Source: an uncultured Pelagibacteraceae bacterium (GTDB taxonomy: Bacteria > Pseudomonadota > Alphaproteobacteria > Pelagibacterales > Pelagibacteraceae). From it: DNA of 55,567 bases. Every line of letters starts with the position of its first letter. The first letter of the stretch is position 1. Below the pieces are notes generated by a model that worked only from the letters and a program-made list of their open reading frames with translations, was not told the origin of the DNA and did not search any database. The DNA is taken from the NCBI GenBank assembly GCA_902604055.1, contig CACKXA010000004.1, forward strand, positions 1 to 55,567, given 5' to 3'. Shown in pieces: positions 1-8,369 of the stretch. Made by a program: the position numbers and the translations under genes.

Positions 1-512
1 GTAAAGAACTTTTATGGAGATGGACTCAAACTGACGAAGGTAAAAAAGACAAAGATTATGCTCCATTAAAGGTATTTGATATTATTGGTTATGCAAAAAC
101 AGCTTCATCTCCACAAGAGGCAATACCTTTAAAATTTTTAGATACTAATTATGAAGTAATGATTAATAGAAATAATCTTTTATCAAATGCAAGAGCTTTC
201 CTTCGAAACAATAAAGAATTTATACCTCCAAAAGAGTGTAAATTTAACTTATCAGGTGAACAAGTAAGAAAAAAAATGCACAAAGTTCTTGATGATTTGT
301 ATAATGATAAAAAAATTTTGGATCATGGTATGGAAGTTGGTAAAGAATTAGCATATGTTTTAAGCGGTGGTAATACGGGTCCAAATAACGAAGTAACAGA
401 AGACGAAATGTATAAACTAGAATTAGACAGCTTTATGAAATTAATAGAAACTAAAAATACACAAAAAAGGATAGCGCATACCCTTAAAACAGGTAAGCCG
501 CTAATTAATTAA
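1..512 (+). CDS. 3-hydroxyacyl-CoA dehydrogenase / enoyl-CoA hydratase, FadN-like, 3' end only
   Basis: Partial gene: the reading frame (first full codon at base 3) is open from the window edge, so only about the last 170 residues are present. The end resembles the C-terminus of FadN-type bifunctional beta-oxidation enzymes: a helical stretch, then 'KELAYVLSGG' and a terminal 'GKPLIN', matching the 'GKPLRN'-like end I recall for FadN. Such enzymes hydrate enoyl-CoA and oxidise the 3-hydroxyacyl-CoA with NAD. The next gene starts on the base after this stop. In this context it probably handles CoA thioesters with the acyl-CoA dehydrogenase and ligase that follow. A later internal ATG at 159 is not the start, because coding similarity continues upstream. 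The catalytic domains lie outside the window. Confidence 0.78.
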   Translation, partial: KELLWRWTQTDEGKKDKDYAPLKVFDIIGYAKTASSPQEAIPLKFLDTNYEVMINRNNLLSNARAFLRNNKEFIPPKECKFNLSGEQVRKKMHKVLDDLYNDKKILDHGMEVGKELAYVLSGGNTGPNNEVTEDEMYKLELDSFMKLIETKNTQKRIAHTLKTGKPLIN

Positions 513-2273
513 ATGACTACCTATAATGCACCAGTTGAAGATATGTTGTTTTTATTTAACCACCTTAAGGACAATAAGAATTATAATGAAATTGAAAAGT
601 TTAAAGAAATTAGTCCAGATCTAGTAAAAGATATTCTTGATCAGGCTGCTAAAATTAATCAAGAAATTGTGCATCCTTTAGCAAAAATAGGAGACGAAAG
701 CCCATGTATTTATGAAAATGGAATAGTCAGATCACCTCCAGGTTATAAAGAGGCTTATACAAAATTTATTAATGATGGTTGGACTTCTTTATCTTGTGAT
801 CCAAAATATGGTGGTCAAGGTATGCCTAAAACTGTTAGTACTTTTTTCGAGGAAATGTTATCCTCCGCTAGCTTATCTTTCAAGCTATATAGCGAGTTAA
901 GCATAGGAGCTTACAACTGTATTCTTCACCACGCAGACGAAAAAATTAAAAATTTATTTCTTCCAAAAATAGTTGAAGGCAAATGGAGTGGAACAATGTG
1001 TTTAACCGAGTCTCAATGCGGAACCGATTTAGGACTCATCAAAACTAAAGCAGTTAATCAAAACGATGGTTCGTTTTTACTTACAGGACAAAAAATTTTT
1101 ATTACTTCAGGTGATCATGATTTAACTGAAAATATTATTCATTTAGTTTTAGCAAAAATTCCAGGCGGTCCATCCGGTACTAAAGGAATAAGTTTATTTT
1201 TAGTTCCAAAGTTTAATGTAAACGACAATGGCTCAATTGGACCAAGAAATGGAGTAAATACACTTTCAATTGAAACTAAGATGGGCATTAAAGGCTCTCC
1301 AACTTGTGTTTTAAATTTTGATAACGCGAAAGGTTATTTAATTGGTCAAGAAAATAAAGGGTTAAGTTCTATGTTCACAATGATGAATCTCGAAAGAATT
1401 ATAGTTGGTATACAAGGACTTGGTATTGCGGAAACTGCTTATCAAAATTCTTTATCTTACGCCAAAGAGAGAAAGCAAGGAAAATCAAATAATAACAAAG
1501 ATAACAAAACAGATGAAATTATCAAACATGCGGATATAAGAAGAAGTTTGCTTGGTATGAAATCCATAATCGAGGGGCAAAGATCTCTAGCTTTTTGGTT
1601 ATCTCAACAAATAGATGTTAGTTTGAATCATAAAGAAGACAAAATAAGAAAAAATGCGGAAGAACTTGTTTCCTTAATGACCCCAGTAATAAAATCTTTT
1701 TTTACTGATATGGGATCAGAGATTACTAATGAAGCTATTCAAATTTTTGGTGGATATGGCTATACCAAAGACCAAGGAATTGAGCAACTTTACAGAGATA
1801 ACAGAATAACGCCCATATACGAAGGAACAAACTCAGTTCAAGCAATTGACTTGGTATTTCGAAAAGTTTTAGATAATAACTCTCTTTCAAAATTTATCTC
1901 AATTATAAAAGAAGAGGTTAAAACAAATCAAGCTTCGAACGGTTTAGAGAAATTTTCAAAATTATTAATAAGTAACTTAAAGTTACTCGAAGATTTTTCA
2001 AATTTATTAGAACAAATGAATAAATCTAATAAAGATGATGTAAGTTCAGCTTGTAACGATTTTTTAAAAGTTTTAGGTTATATTTCTCTAGCATACTCAT
2101 GGTTTAAGATATCAAAAATAAGCTATAAAAAACTTGATGAAAATAAAAATTTTTATGAGGAAAAAATAAACACAGCTAAATTTTACTTTGATAAAATTTT
2201 ACCTAGAGCAGAAATGCATTTTAATTCAGCTAAAACTGGAAGTGAAGTTATTATGAATGCCAAGTTTAACTAA
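513..2273 (+). CDS. Acyl-CoA dehydrogenase, DmdC-like (candidate methylmercaptopropionyl-CoA dehydrogenase)
   Basis: FAD flavoenzyme of 586 residues, the long form with an extra C-terminal helical domain (about 460-586) seen in DmdC and related dehydrogenases. The FAD/substrate motif 'CLTESQCGTDLG' lies near residues 163-174. The segment 'PIYEGTNSVQ' places the expected catalytic base at Glu437, where DmdC-type enzymes carry it. It would oxidise an acyl-CoA to the enoyl-CoA; for DMSP that is methylmercaptopropionyl-CoA to methylthioacryloyl-CoA. The start codon immediately follows the upstream stop and the ligase gene begins two bases after this stop, so co-translation is likely. The family call is firm. 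The DMSP substrate is inferred from dmdA five genes downstream and the adjacent DmdB-like ligase; a general fatty acyl-CoA role is the alternative. Confidence 0.82.
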   Translation: MTTYNAPVEDMLFLFNHLKDNKNYNEIEKFKEISPDLVKDILDQAAKINQEIVHPLAKIGDESPCIYENGIVRSPPGYKEAYTKFINDGWTSLSCDPKYGGQGMPKTVSTFFEEMLSSASLSFKLYSELSIGAYNCILHHADEKIKNLFLPKIVEGKWSGTMCLTESQCGTDLGLIKTKAVNQNDGSFLLTGQKIFITSGDHDLTENIIHLVLAKIPGGPSGTKGISLFLVPKFNVNDNGSIGPRNGVNTLSIETKMGIKGSPTCVLNFDNAKGYLIGQENKGLSSMFTMMNLERIIVGIQGLGIAETAYQNSLSYAKERKQGKSNNNKDNKTDEIIKHADIRRSLLGMKSIIEGQRSLAFWLSQQIDVSLNHKEDKIRKNAEELVSLMTPVIKSFFTDMGSEITNEAIQIFGGYGYTKDQGIEQLYRDNRITPIYEGTNSVQAIDLVFRKVLDNNSLSKFISIIKEEVKTNQASNGLEKFSKLLISNLKLLEDFSNLLEQMNKSNKDDVSSACNDFLKVLGYISLAYSWFKISKISYKKLDENKNFYEEKINTAKFYFDKILPRAEMHFNSAKTGSEVIMNAKFN

Positions 2274-2275
2274 AA

Positions 2276-3904
2276 ATGAGTTCTTACGAAACAAATCTAG
2301 ATAAAAATAGAGCAAATTTTGTTCCATTAACTCCATTATCATTTTTAGATAGAGCAAAAGATATTTATCCAAATTATGAAGCAATAATTTACGAAAATAG
2401 AAAATATACTTGGATTGAAGTTTACAAACGCTGTGTAAAATTTGCTAGCGCTTTATCAAAAATAGGAATAAAGAAAGGCGATACGGTTTCTTTTCTAGCT
2501 TTTAATACACCAGAGATATTTGAAGCCCATTATTCAGTTCCAATGACAGGGGCTGTTTTAAATACAATTAATATAAGATTAGATGCTAAAACTATTTCAT
2601 ATATTTTAGATCATAGTGAAGCAAAAGTTTTAGTTGTTGATAGACAATTACATGTAGAAGTTAAAAAAGCTCTAAGTACTTTAAACAAAAAAATTACTAT
2701 AATCGATATAAATGATAAACATGCAGATCAATCAAAATTACAAAAAATTGGTGATCTAGAGTATGAAGAATTTCTTAATACAGGTGATGAAAATTTCGAA
2801 TGGAAATTGCCTAAAGATGAATGGCAATCAATATCATTAAGTTATACCTCAGGAACAACAGGTAATCCAAAAGGTGTCGTATATCATCATAGAGGAGCCT
2901 ATTTAATGTCCACTGGCAGTGCTACTGCTTGGAATATGCCTAGTAGATTAAATTTTTTAACTATTGTTCCTATGTTTCATTGCAATGGCTGGTGCTATCC
3001 ATGGACTGTTCCTATGTTAAATGGTCGAACTATTTGTCTTAGAAATATAGATATTAAAAAGATATTTGAATTAATTGAAAAATATAAAGTTACTCACTTT
3101 GGGGGAGCACCAATTGTTCTAAATATGATAACTGGAGCTCCAGAAACAGATAGAAAAAAACTAAATCACAAAGTTTATGTACTAACAGCTGGAGCGCCAC
3201 CACCAAGTATAATTTTTAAAAAAATGAAAAATCTTGGATTTGAAGTTATGCACGTATATGGATTAACTGAAACTTATGGTCATGTAACTCAATGTGCCTG
3301 GAACGATGAATGGAATGATTTTGATGAAGAAAAACAAAATGAAATAAAAGCTAGACAAGGTGTTAGATATCCAAATACTGAAGGTATTACGGTCATGGAC
3401 CCAGAAACTATGAAAGAAGTTCCTCGTGATGGTAAAACAATTGGAGAAATTATGATTAGAGGAAACGTGGTGATGAAAGGTTATTTCAAGGATAAAGAGG
3501 CTACAGAAAAAGCGATGAAAAACGGATGGTTTCACTCAGGAGATTTGGCGGTAATGCACCAAGATGGTTATGTAAAGATTCAAGACAGATCAAAAGATAT
3601 AATAATTTCAGGAGGAGAAAACATTTCTTCTATCGAGATCGAAAATACTTTAGCCAAACATTCTTCCGTTTCGATTGCGGCTGTTGTAGCAAAACCAGAT
3701 GATAAATGGGGAGAAGTTCCTTGTGCATTTATAGAAATGGTAAAGGATAAACCAGTTACAGAAAAAGAACTAATAGCTTTTTGTAAGGAAACTTTAGCAA
3801 GTTTTAAAGTGCCGAAAAAAATAGAATTTTGCGATCTTCCAAAAACTTCAACAGGAAAAATTCAAAAATTTGAACTAAGAAAAAAAGCTAAAAATTTAAA
3901 TTAA
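2276..3904 (+). CDS. Acyl-CoA ligase (AMP-forming), DmdB-like
   Basis: Adenylate-forming CoA ligase of 542 residues, normal length. The P-loop-like A3 motif 'YTSGTTGNPKG' is at 190-200, 'VPMFHCNGW' follows, then the A5 motif 'YGLTET', 'GWFHSGD' and the C-terminal lysine motif 'PKTSTGKIQ' near 530. It activates a carboxylate with ATP and CoA. The family includes DmdB, the methylmercaptopropionate-CoA ligase, and medium-chain acyl-CoA ligases that look alike in these motifs. Lying between a DmdC-like dehydrogenase and dmdA supports methylmercaptopropionate as substrate, but this is inference from context. Start at ATG 2276, two bases after the previous stop. Confidence 0.83.
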   Translation: MSSYETNLDKNRANFVPLTPLSFLDRAKDIYPNYEAIIYENRKYTWIEVYKRCVKFASALSKIGIKKGDTVSFLAFNTPEIFEAHYSVPMTGAVLNTINIRLDAKTISYILDHSEAKVLVVDRQLHVEVKKALSTLNKKITIIDINDKHADQSKLQKIGDLEYEEFLNTGDENFEWKLPKDEWQSISLSYTSGTTGNPKGVVYHHRGAYLMSTGSATAWNMPSRLNFLTIVPMFHCNGWCYPWTVPMLNGRTICLRNIDIKKIFELIEKYKVTHFGGAPIVLNMITGAPETDRKKLNHKVYVLTAGAPPPSIIFKKMKNLGFEVMHVYGLTETYGHVTQCAWNDEWNDFDEEKQNEIKARQGVRYPNTEGITVMDPETMKEVPRDGKTIGEIMIRGNVVMKGYFKDKEATEKAMKNGWFHSGDLAVMHQDGYVKIQDRSKDIIISGGENISSIEIENTLAKHSSVSIAAVVAKPDDKWGEVPCAFIEMVKDKPVTEKELIAFCKETLASFKVPKKIEFCDLPKTSTGKIQKFELRKKAKNLN

Positions 3905-3908
3905 ATAT

Positions 3909-4358
3909 ATGTCTGAAATCTCAATAGATTTAACCTGGAAACTTGGAGAAGCAAAAATGACACCTGAAAATTACTCAAATGTACATGAAATTGTGTTTAC
4001 GCCCAAAATTAAGATTATTGGTGACTCAGCCCCTGATTGGAGGGGAAATGACTTGAATATCAATCCAGAACAAACACTAGCTGCCTCTTTAAGTAGTTGT
4101 CATATGATGACTTTTTTGGCTTTAGCAGCAAAAATGAATTGGCCAGTGTTAAGTTATAAGGATAGGGCTATAGCTACACTTGGAAAAAATTCAAAAGGCC
4201 TAATGTCAGTTATTAAAATACAACTGACCCCTAAGGTAGAATTTTCTAAAAATTTTACAGTCGAACCCAACGAGATGAAAAAAATTCAAGATAGAGCGCA
4301 TAGATATTGTTTTATTGCAAATTCTTTATCTGATGAAGTAAAAGTTTTGATTAATTAA
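3909..4358 (+). CDS. OsmC-family protein
   Basis: A 149-residue OsmC/Ohr-fold protein. The two family cysteines are visible: Cys64 in 'SLSSCHMMTF' and Cys134 in 'HRYCFIANSL', the redox pair that reduces organic hydroperoxides in OsmC and Ohr. It sits four bases after the CoA ligase gene and four before a crotonase-fold gene. An OsmC protein inside a CoA-thioester operon is unusual. In a pathway that releases methanethiol and acts on thioethers it could protect against peroxides or act on a thiol intermediate, but this is a guess. Family assignment is good; the physiological substrate is unknown. Confidence 0.82.
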   Translation: MSEISIDLTWKLGEAKMTPENYSNVHEIVFTPKIKIIGDSAPDWRGNDLNINPEQTLAASLSSCHMMTFLALAAKMNWPVLSYKDRAIATLGKNSKGLMSVIKIQLTPKVEFSKNFTVEPNEMKKIQDRAHRYCFIANSLSDEVKVLIN

Positions 4359-4362
4359 TTTT

Positions 4363-5172
4363 ATGAATACTACAAGAAACGATCTGATTTTAAAAACATC
4401 ATTAAACGAAGATGGCATTTATCGTCTAACTCTAAACAATCCAGTAAACCATAATGTGCTATCTGAAAAAATGATGTCTAATATGCAAGATGCCTTAGAG
4501 GAATCCATTAATAATAGAAAAATAAGAGTAGTAATTATTTCAGCAGAAGGGCCAACCTTCTCAGCAGGACATGATTTAAAAGAATTAACTAAAGGTCGTC
4601 AAAATTCGGATAAAGGTAAAAGTTATTTTAAAACTATAATGAAAAATTGTTCAAAATTAATGCAGACAATAGTAAATAACCCAAAGCCTATAATTGCCGA
4701 GATCAATGGTGTTGCTACTGCAGCAGGTTGTCAACTAATAGCAAGTTGCGATTTAGCTTATGCAAGTTCTCTATCTAAATTCGCTACACCTGGTGTTAAT
4801 ATTGGTTTGTTTTGCTCGACACCAATGGTAGCAGTATCAAGAAATATATCCAATAAGCATTCAATGGAAATGCTTTTAGCAGGAGACTTAATCTCTGCTG
4901 ACGAAGCTGAGACAATTGGATTAATTAATAAGTCAATTACAGCATCATTATTAAAAGCCAAGACTTTAGAGATAGCTAAAAAAATATCAAAAAAATCTGC
5001 TTTAACATTAAAGATCGGAAAAGAAGCTTTTTATAAACAAATTAACATGAATTTATCAGATGCTTACGACTACGCTTCAAATGTGATGGTGGAAAATATG
5101 TTAAAGCTTGACGCGGAGGAAGGAATTGAAGCTTTTATAAATAAACGTAAACCTAATTGGCAAGATAAGTAA
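4363..5172 (+). CDS. Crotonase-fold (ECHDC3-like) protein lacking both catalytic glutamates
   Basis: A 269-residue enoyl-CoA hydratase/isomerase superfamily protein. 'FSAGHDLKEL' (66-75) and 'GVATAAGC' (116-123) form the oxyanion region. The segment 'GVNIGLFCSTP' resembles the ECHDC3 subfamily. Where rat enoyl-CoA hydratase has Glu144 and Glu164, this protein has Gln124 ('AAGCQ') and Gly144 ('ATPGV'), so classical hydration is unlikely. In the DMSP pathway the crotonase DmdD hydrates methylthioacryloyl-CoA; this gene occupies the place where a DmdD could be expected but is a different subfamily. It may bind a CoA thioester with another chemistry or act as an accessory protein. Confidence 0.8.
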   Translation: MNTTRNDLILKTSLNEDGIYRLTLNNPVNHNVLSEKMMSNMQDALEESINNRKIRVVIISAEGPTFSAGHDLKELTKGRQNSDKGKSYFKTIMKNCSKLMQTIVNNPKPIIAEINGVATAAGCQLIASCDLAYASSLSKFATPGVNIGLFCSTPMVAVSRNISNKHSMEMLLAGDLISADEAETIGLINKSITASLLKAKTLEIAKKISKKSALTLKIGKEAFYKQINMNLSDAYDYASNVMVENMLKLDAEEGIEAFINKRKPNWQDK

Positions 5173-5194
5173 ATATTAATAAAAAAGGATATAT

Positions 5195-5971
5195 TTGGAT
5201 TTCTTAATCGACAACAATAAAGTTTTTTCAATGGATACCGGAGAAAATTATGATGAAAAAAAACATTCGATTATTCTATTACATGGGAGTGGTCAATCCC
5301 ATGTTGTGTGGTCTTTAACAGCACAATATTTTTCTGATGAAAATTATAATGTTTTTGCTTTAGACTTTCCTGGCCACGGTAATTCTGAAGGTAAAAGTTT
5401 AAAAACAATAGAAGAAATGGCTATTTGGTTAAATAAAGTCATAGAACATTTTGGTATAAAGGAACTTAATTTAGTAGGTCATTCACAAGGATGTTTAGTT
5501 GCTTTAGAATATGCGAGTAAATTTTCTAAAAACCTTCAAAATATAATCTTTGTAGCTGGTTCTTATCAATTACCAGTGAATAAAAGTCTTATTGATTTAG
5601 CTCTGTCCGGTGATATGGAGGCTCTAAATTTAATGATGAAGTGGGGATATGGCAATTCAAAACAATTTATTGGAGGAAATCCCCTACAAAAAATATTAAA
5701 TTCTGCGAGAGAGGTAAGAGAGGTTTTAGCAGTAGATTTAATCGCGTGTAATACTTATAAGAATGGAATAAATGCAATAAAGAAGATTGATTGTCCAACT
5801 TTTTTTATTTTTGGAGAATTAGATAAAATGATTAAAATTGAAAAAGGAAAAGAATTTGCTGAATTAATATCTAATTCTAAAACTCACGTAATTAAAAATT
5901 GTGGTCATATGATTATTTTAGAAAATGCCTTTGAAATGAGAGAAAAAATCTTAGAATTTTTAAAAAAATGA
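5195..5971 (+). CDS. Alpha/beta hydrolase, TTG start
   Basis: A 258-residue alpha/beta-hydrolase. The nucleophile elbow 'GHSQG' gives Ser97, with Asp210 ('FGELD') and His238 ('NCGHM') completing a triad; 'LLHGSG' (28-33) supplies the oxyanion loop. The start is TTG at 5195, chosen because AAGGAT lies just upstream (5185-5190); the next in-frame ATG would remove 12 residues before the first strand. The stop overlaps the dmdA start (ATGA), so translation of the two is probably coupled. It may hydrolyse a thioester or ester in the DMSP-derived route, but the substrate cannot be read from sequence. Confidence 0.8.
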   Translation: MDFLIDNNKVFSMDTGENYDEKKHSIILLHGSGQSHVVWSLTAQYFSDENYNVFALDFPGHGNSEGKSLKTIEEMAIWLNKVIEHFGIKELNLVGHSQGCLVALEYASKFSKNLQNIIFVAGSYQLPVNKSLIDLALSGDMEALNLMMKWGYGNSKQFIGGNPLQKILNSAREVREVLAVDLIACNTYKNGINAIKKIDCPTFFIFGELDKMIKIEKGKEFAELISNSKTHVIKNCGHMIILENAFEMREKILEFLKK

Positions 5972-7074
5972 AAACTATTATAACAAGATCTAGACGTTTA
6001 AGAGGAACATCATTTACTTCAAGGATTGAAGAACAAGGTGTAAAAAGTTACACGGTTTATAATCACATGCTTTTACCAACAACTTTTTCTACACCCGAAG
6101 AAGAATACAATCACTTAAAAAAATATGTACAAATATGGGATGTTTCTGTTCAAAGGGAAATTGAAATTACGGGAAAAGATTCTTCGCAACTTGTTCAACT
6201 TATGACTTGTAGAAATTTATCAAACTCAAAGATTGGTTTTTGTTATTACGCTCCTTTAGTTGATTCTGAGGGAGGTGTTATAAATGATCCGCTAATTTAT
6301 CGGTTAAGTGAAAGCAAATGGAGAGTATGTATAGCAGACTCAGACGTTTTACTATTTGCAAAAGGCATTGCATCAGCAAAAAAGTTAGATGTAAATATTT
6401 TTGAGGCAAAGATTGATGTTTTAGCAGTGCAAGGACCAAACTCTGATAAATTAATGGAAAAAGTATTTGGTGAAAGAATAAATAAATTAAAGTTTTTTAG
6501 ATTTGATTTTTTCGAATTTAATAAGAAAACCTTTCTAATATCAAGATCAGGATATTCAAAACAAGGTGGTTTTGAGATACATATTGAAGATATAGAAGCA
6601 GGATTAAACCTATATGACCATTTTTTTAAAATTGGTGATGTTTTTAACTTAAAACCCGGTACACCAAACCATCCAGAAAGAATTGAGGGAGGATTATTGT
6701 CATATGGAAGTGATATGGATATTAATGACAATCCTTTTGAGTGTGGATTTGACAAATATATAGACCTAGAATCAGATATAATATTTCTAGGAAAAGAAAA
6801 ATTAATTAAGATAAAAGAAAATGGAATTAAAAAGAGACTTATGGGTGTAAAAATTGAAGCTAAAGCAATAACTATTACAAAGGAAATACCTATGAAAAAT
6901 TCTGAAGGAAAAGTTTTGGGACAACTTAGATCTGCTGCTTTTTCACCTAAGTTTAAAAGGATAGTAGGTATAGCAATGATAGAAAAAGATTACTGCAAAC
7001 AACTACAAAAATTTCAAATAGAGATAAACAATAATGTTTTTTTAGGAGAAATTTGTAATTTACCAATAGAATAA
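5968..7074 (+). CDS. dmdA: Dimethylsulfoniopropionate demethylase DmdA
   Basis: A 368-residue GcvT-fold protein that matches Pelagibacter DmdA along its length as I remember it. Shared segments include 'YTVYNHMLLP' (28-37), 'VQIWDVSVQR' (54-63), 'LMTCRNL' (78-84), 'SRSGYSKQGG' (192-201) and 'NPFECGFDKY' (254-263). DmdA transfers a methyl group from DMSP to tetrahydrofolate, giving methylmercaptopropionate and 5-methyl-THF in the cytoplasm. The other DmdA-like features and length argue against glycine-cleavage GcvT, as no other gcv genes are near. It overlaps the hydrolase gene by four bases and is followed three bases later by a complex I-associated gene. Upstream dehydrogenase and ligase genes fit breakdown of its product. 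Confidence 0.92.
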   Translation: MKTIITRSRRLRGTSFTSRIEEQGVKSYTVYNHMLLPTTFSTPEEEYNHLKKYVQIWDVSVQREIEITGKDSSQLVQLMTCRNLSNSKIGFCYYAPLVDSEGGVINDPLIYRLSESKWRVCIADSDVLLFAKGIASAKKLDVNIFEAKIDVLAVQGPNSDKLMEKVFGERINKLKFFRFDFFEFNKKTFLISRSGYSKQGGFEIHIEDIEAGLNLYDHFFKIGDVFNLKPGTPNHPERIEGGLLSYGSDMDINDNPFECGFDKYIDLESDIIFLGKEKLIKIKENGIKKRLMGVKIEAKAITITKEIPMKNSEGKVLGQLRSAAFSPKFKRIVGIAMIEKDYCKQLQKFQIEINNNVFLGEICNLPIE

Positions 7075-7077
7075 GAT

Positions 7078-7362
7078 ATGAAGAAAGCTAAGATTTATAT
7101 TCCAACAAAAACTGCCATGCAATCGGGTAGGGGAAAACAAAAAAAATGGGTTTTAGAATTTGAAACCAAAGATACTAAGATTAACCCTCTTATGGGCTGG
7201 GAATCTTCTACAGATACTCTTGAAGAAGTAATTTTGAGATTTTCCACACAAGAACAAGCAGTTGAGTATGCAAAAAAAAATTCAATTTTATATAAAATCA
7301 TTGAACCTAAAAAAGAGAAATTTGTCATAAAGTCTTATGCTGATAATTTTCTTAAAAACTAG
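7078..7362 (+). CDS. NDUFS4-like complex I accessory protein (ETC_C1 family)
   Basis: A 94-residue protein of the NDUFS4/ETC complex I family common in alphaproteobacteria. Diagnostic segments are 'KIYIPTKTAMQSGRGK' near the start, 'WVLEFE', 'PLMGWESSTDT' and the terminal 'IKSYADNF'. In bacteria and mitochondria this protein is an accessory of NADH:quinone oxidoreductase on the matrix/cytoplasmic arm. It starts three bases after dmdA and precedes an SbmA-like gene by two bases. It normally sits apart from the nuo operon, as here. Its function is not specific to DMSP. Confidence 0.9.
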   Translation: MKKAKIYIPTKTAMQSGRGKQKKWVLEFETKDTKINPLMGWESSTDTLEEVILRFSTQEQAVEYAKKNSILYKIIEPKKEKFVIKSYADNFLKN

Positions 7363-7364
7363 AT

Positions 7365-8369
7365 ATGTGGCGTAGTTTTTTTAAAGATCAAAAATGGTAT
7401 TACTGGTCATACGGTGGTGGTTTTTTTATATTGTCTCTATTAGTGGCTCAAACTTATTTAGATGTGTTGTTTAACAGTTGGTACAAGGACTTTTACGATA
7501 TTCTTCAGACCGCTGAAGAAAGAGAAATATCTGAATTCTGGAGTTCTATTAAAAAATTTCTTTATATAGCTTTGCCTTATGTAACACTTTTTGCCTTTAC
7601 AAATTGGTTTACAAGACTTTGGGCTTTTAGATGGCGTGAAGCCATGACATTTTCTTATATGCCTTATTGGCGCGCAACTGAGTCAAAAGTTGAGGGTTCT
7701 TCCCAAAGAATTCAAGAAGATTGTATGAATTTCGCAAAGATAGTCGAGTCAATTGGTCTACAAGTTGTTAAAGCTATTATGACGTTAATTGCATTTATTC
7801 CAATACTTTGGGTTCTTTCATCAAATGTTTCTGTGCCTTTTTTAGATAATATTTCTGGTTCTTTAGTCTGGGTGGCGTTGATTTTAAGTATTGGAGGGAT
7901 TATCATTAGTTGGTTAGTAGGTATCAAACTACCAGGTTTAGAGTATAATAATCAGAAAGTAGAAGCGGCATTTCGAAAAGAATTAGTCTACGGTGAAGAT
8001 GATAGAAAAAATTATGTTCAAGCTCCTACAATTTTACAATTATTTACTGGCATTAAGTTTAATTATCATAAATTATTTTTACATTATGGATATTTTGATC
8101 TTTGGGCCATCTGGTATAGGCAATTATTCGTAATTGTACCTTTTTTAATTATGGCTCCAGGTTTATTTACTGCTGCATTTACATTAGGTGTGATGATGCA
8201 AGTCGTTAATGCCTTTGGAGAAGTAAAAGATGCTTTTTCTGTATTTTTATATAATTGGACTAGAATAACAGAACTAAGATCTATACACAAACGACTAATG
8301 GAGTTTGAAAACTCGATCAATTATACAAAGAAGTTGAGAAAACCAAGAAAATCTGATGTAAGAGTTTAA
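7365..8369 (+). CDS. SbmA/BacA-family transporter, N-terminally short
   Basis: Membrane protein of 334 residues matching the SbmA/BacA family: 'FRWREAM', 'RIQEDCMNFA', 'AIMTLIAFIPIL', 'GIKLPGLEYNNQKVEAAFRKELVYGEDD' is split across conserved blocks, and 'LGVMMQVVNAFG' near the end. E. coli SbmA is about 406 residues; this one lacks roughly the first 75-80, including the first membrane helices. It keeps the core helices and the loops. The family imports peptides and modified compounds using the proton gradient and in rhizobia affects very-long-chain fatty acids. It overlaps the next gene by one base. The short N-terminus appears natural because the start is only two bases after the previous stop. 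Confidence 0.86.
   Translation: MWRSFFKDQKWYYWSYGGGFFILSLLVAQTYLDVLFNSWYKDFYDILQTAEEREISEFWSSIKKFLYIALPYVTLFAFTNWFTRLWAFRWREAMTFSYMPYWRATESKVEGSSQRIQEDCMNFAKIVESIGLQVVKAIMTLIAFIPILWVLSSNVSVPFLDNISGSLVWVALILSIGGIIISWLVGIKLPGLEYNNQKVEAAFRKELVYGEDDRKNYVQAPTILQLFTGIKFNYHKLFLHYGYFDLWAIWYRQLFVIVPFLIMAPGLFTAAFTLGVMMQVVNAFGEVKDAFSVFLYNWTRITELRSIHKRLMEFENSINYTKKLRKPRKSDVRV

Noticed and set aside
3263-3535. A 90-codon frame opposite the CoA ligase gene
   Set aside because: Antisense to a strongly conserved ligase region, no family match.
6297-6755. A 152-codon frame opposite dmdA
   Set aside because: Antisense shadow of a conserved gene, composition follows the sense codons.
5968-7074. dmdA as the glycine-cleavage T protein GcvT
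   Set aside because: The conserved blocks match DmdA rather than GcvT, and no gcvH or gcvP is near.
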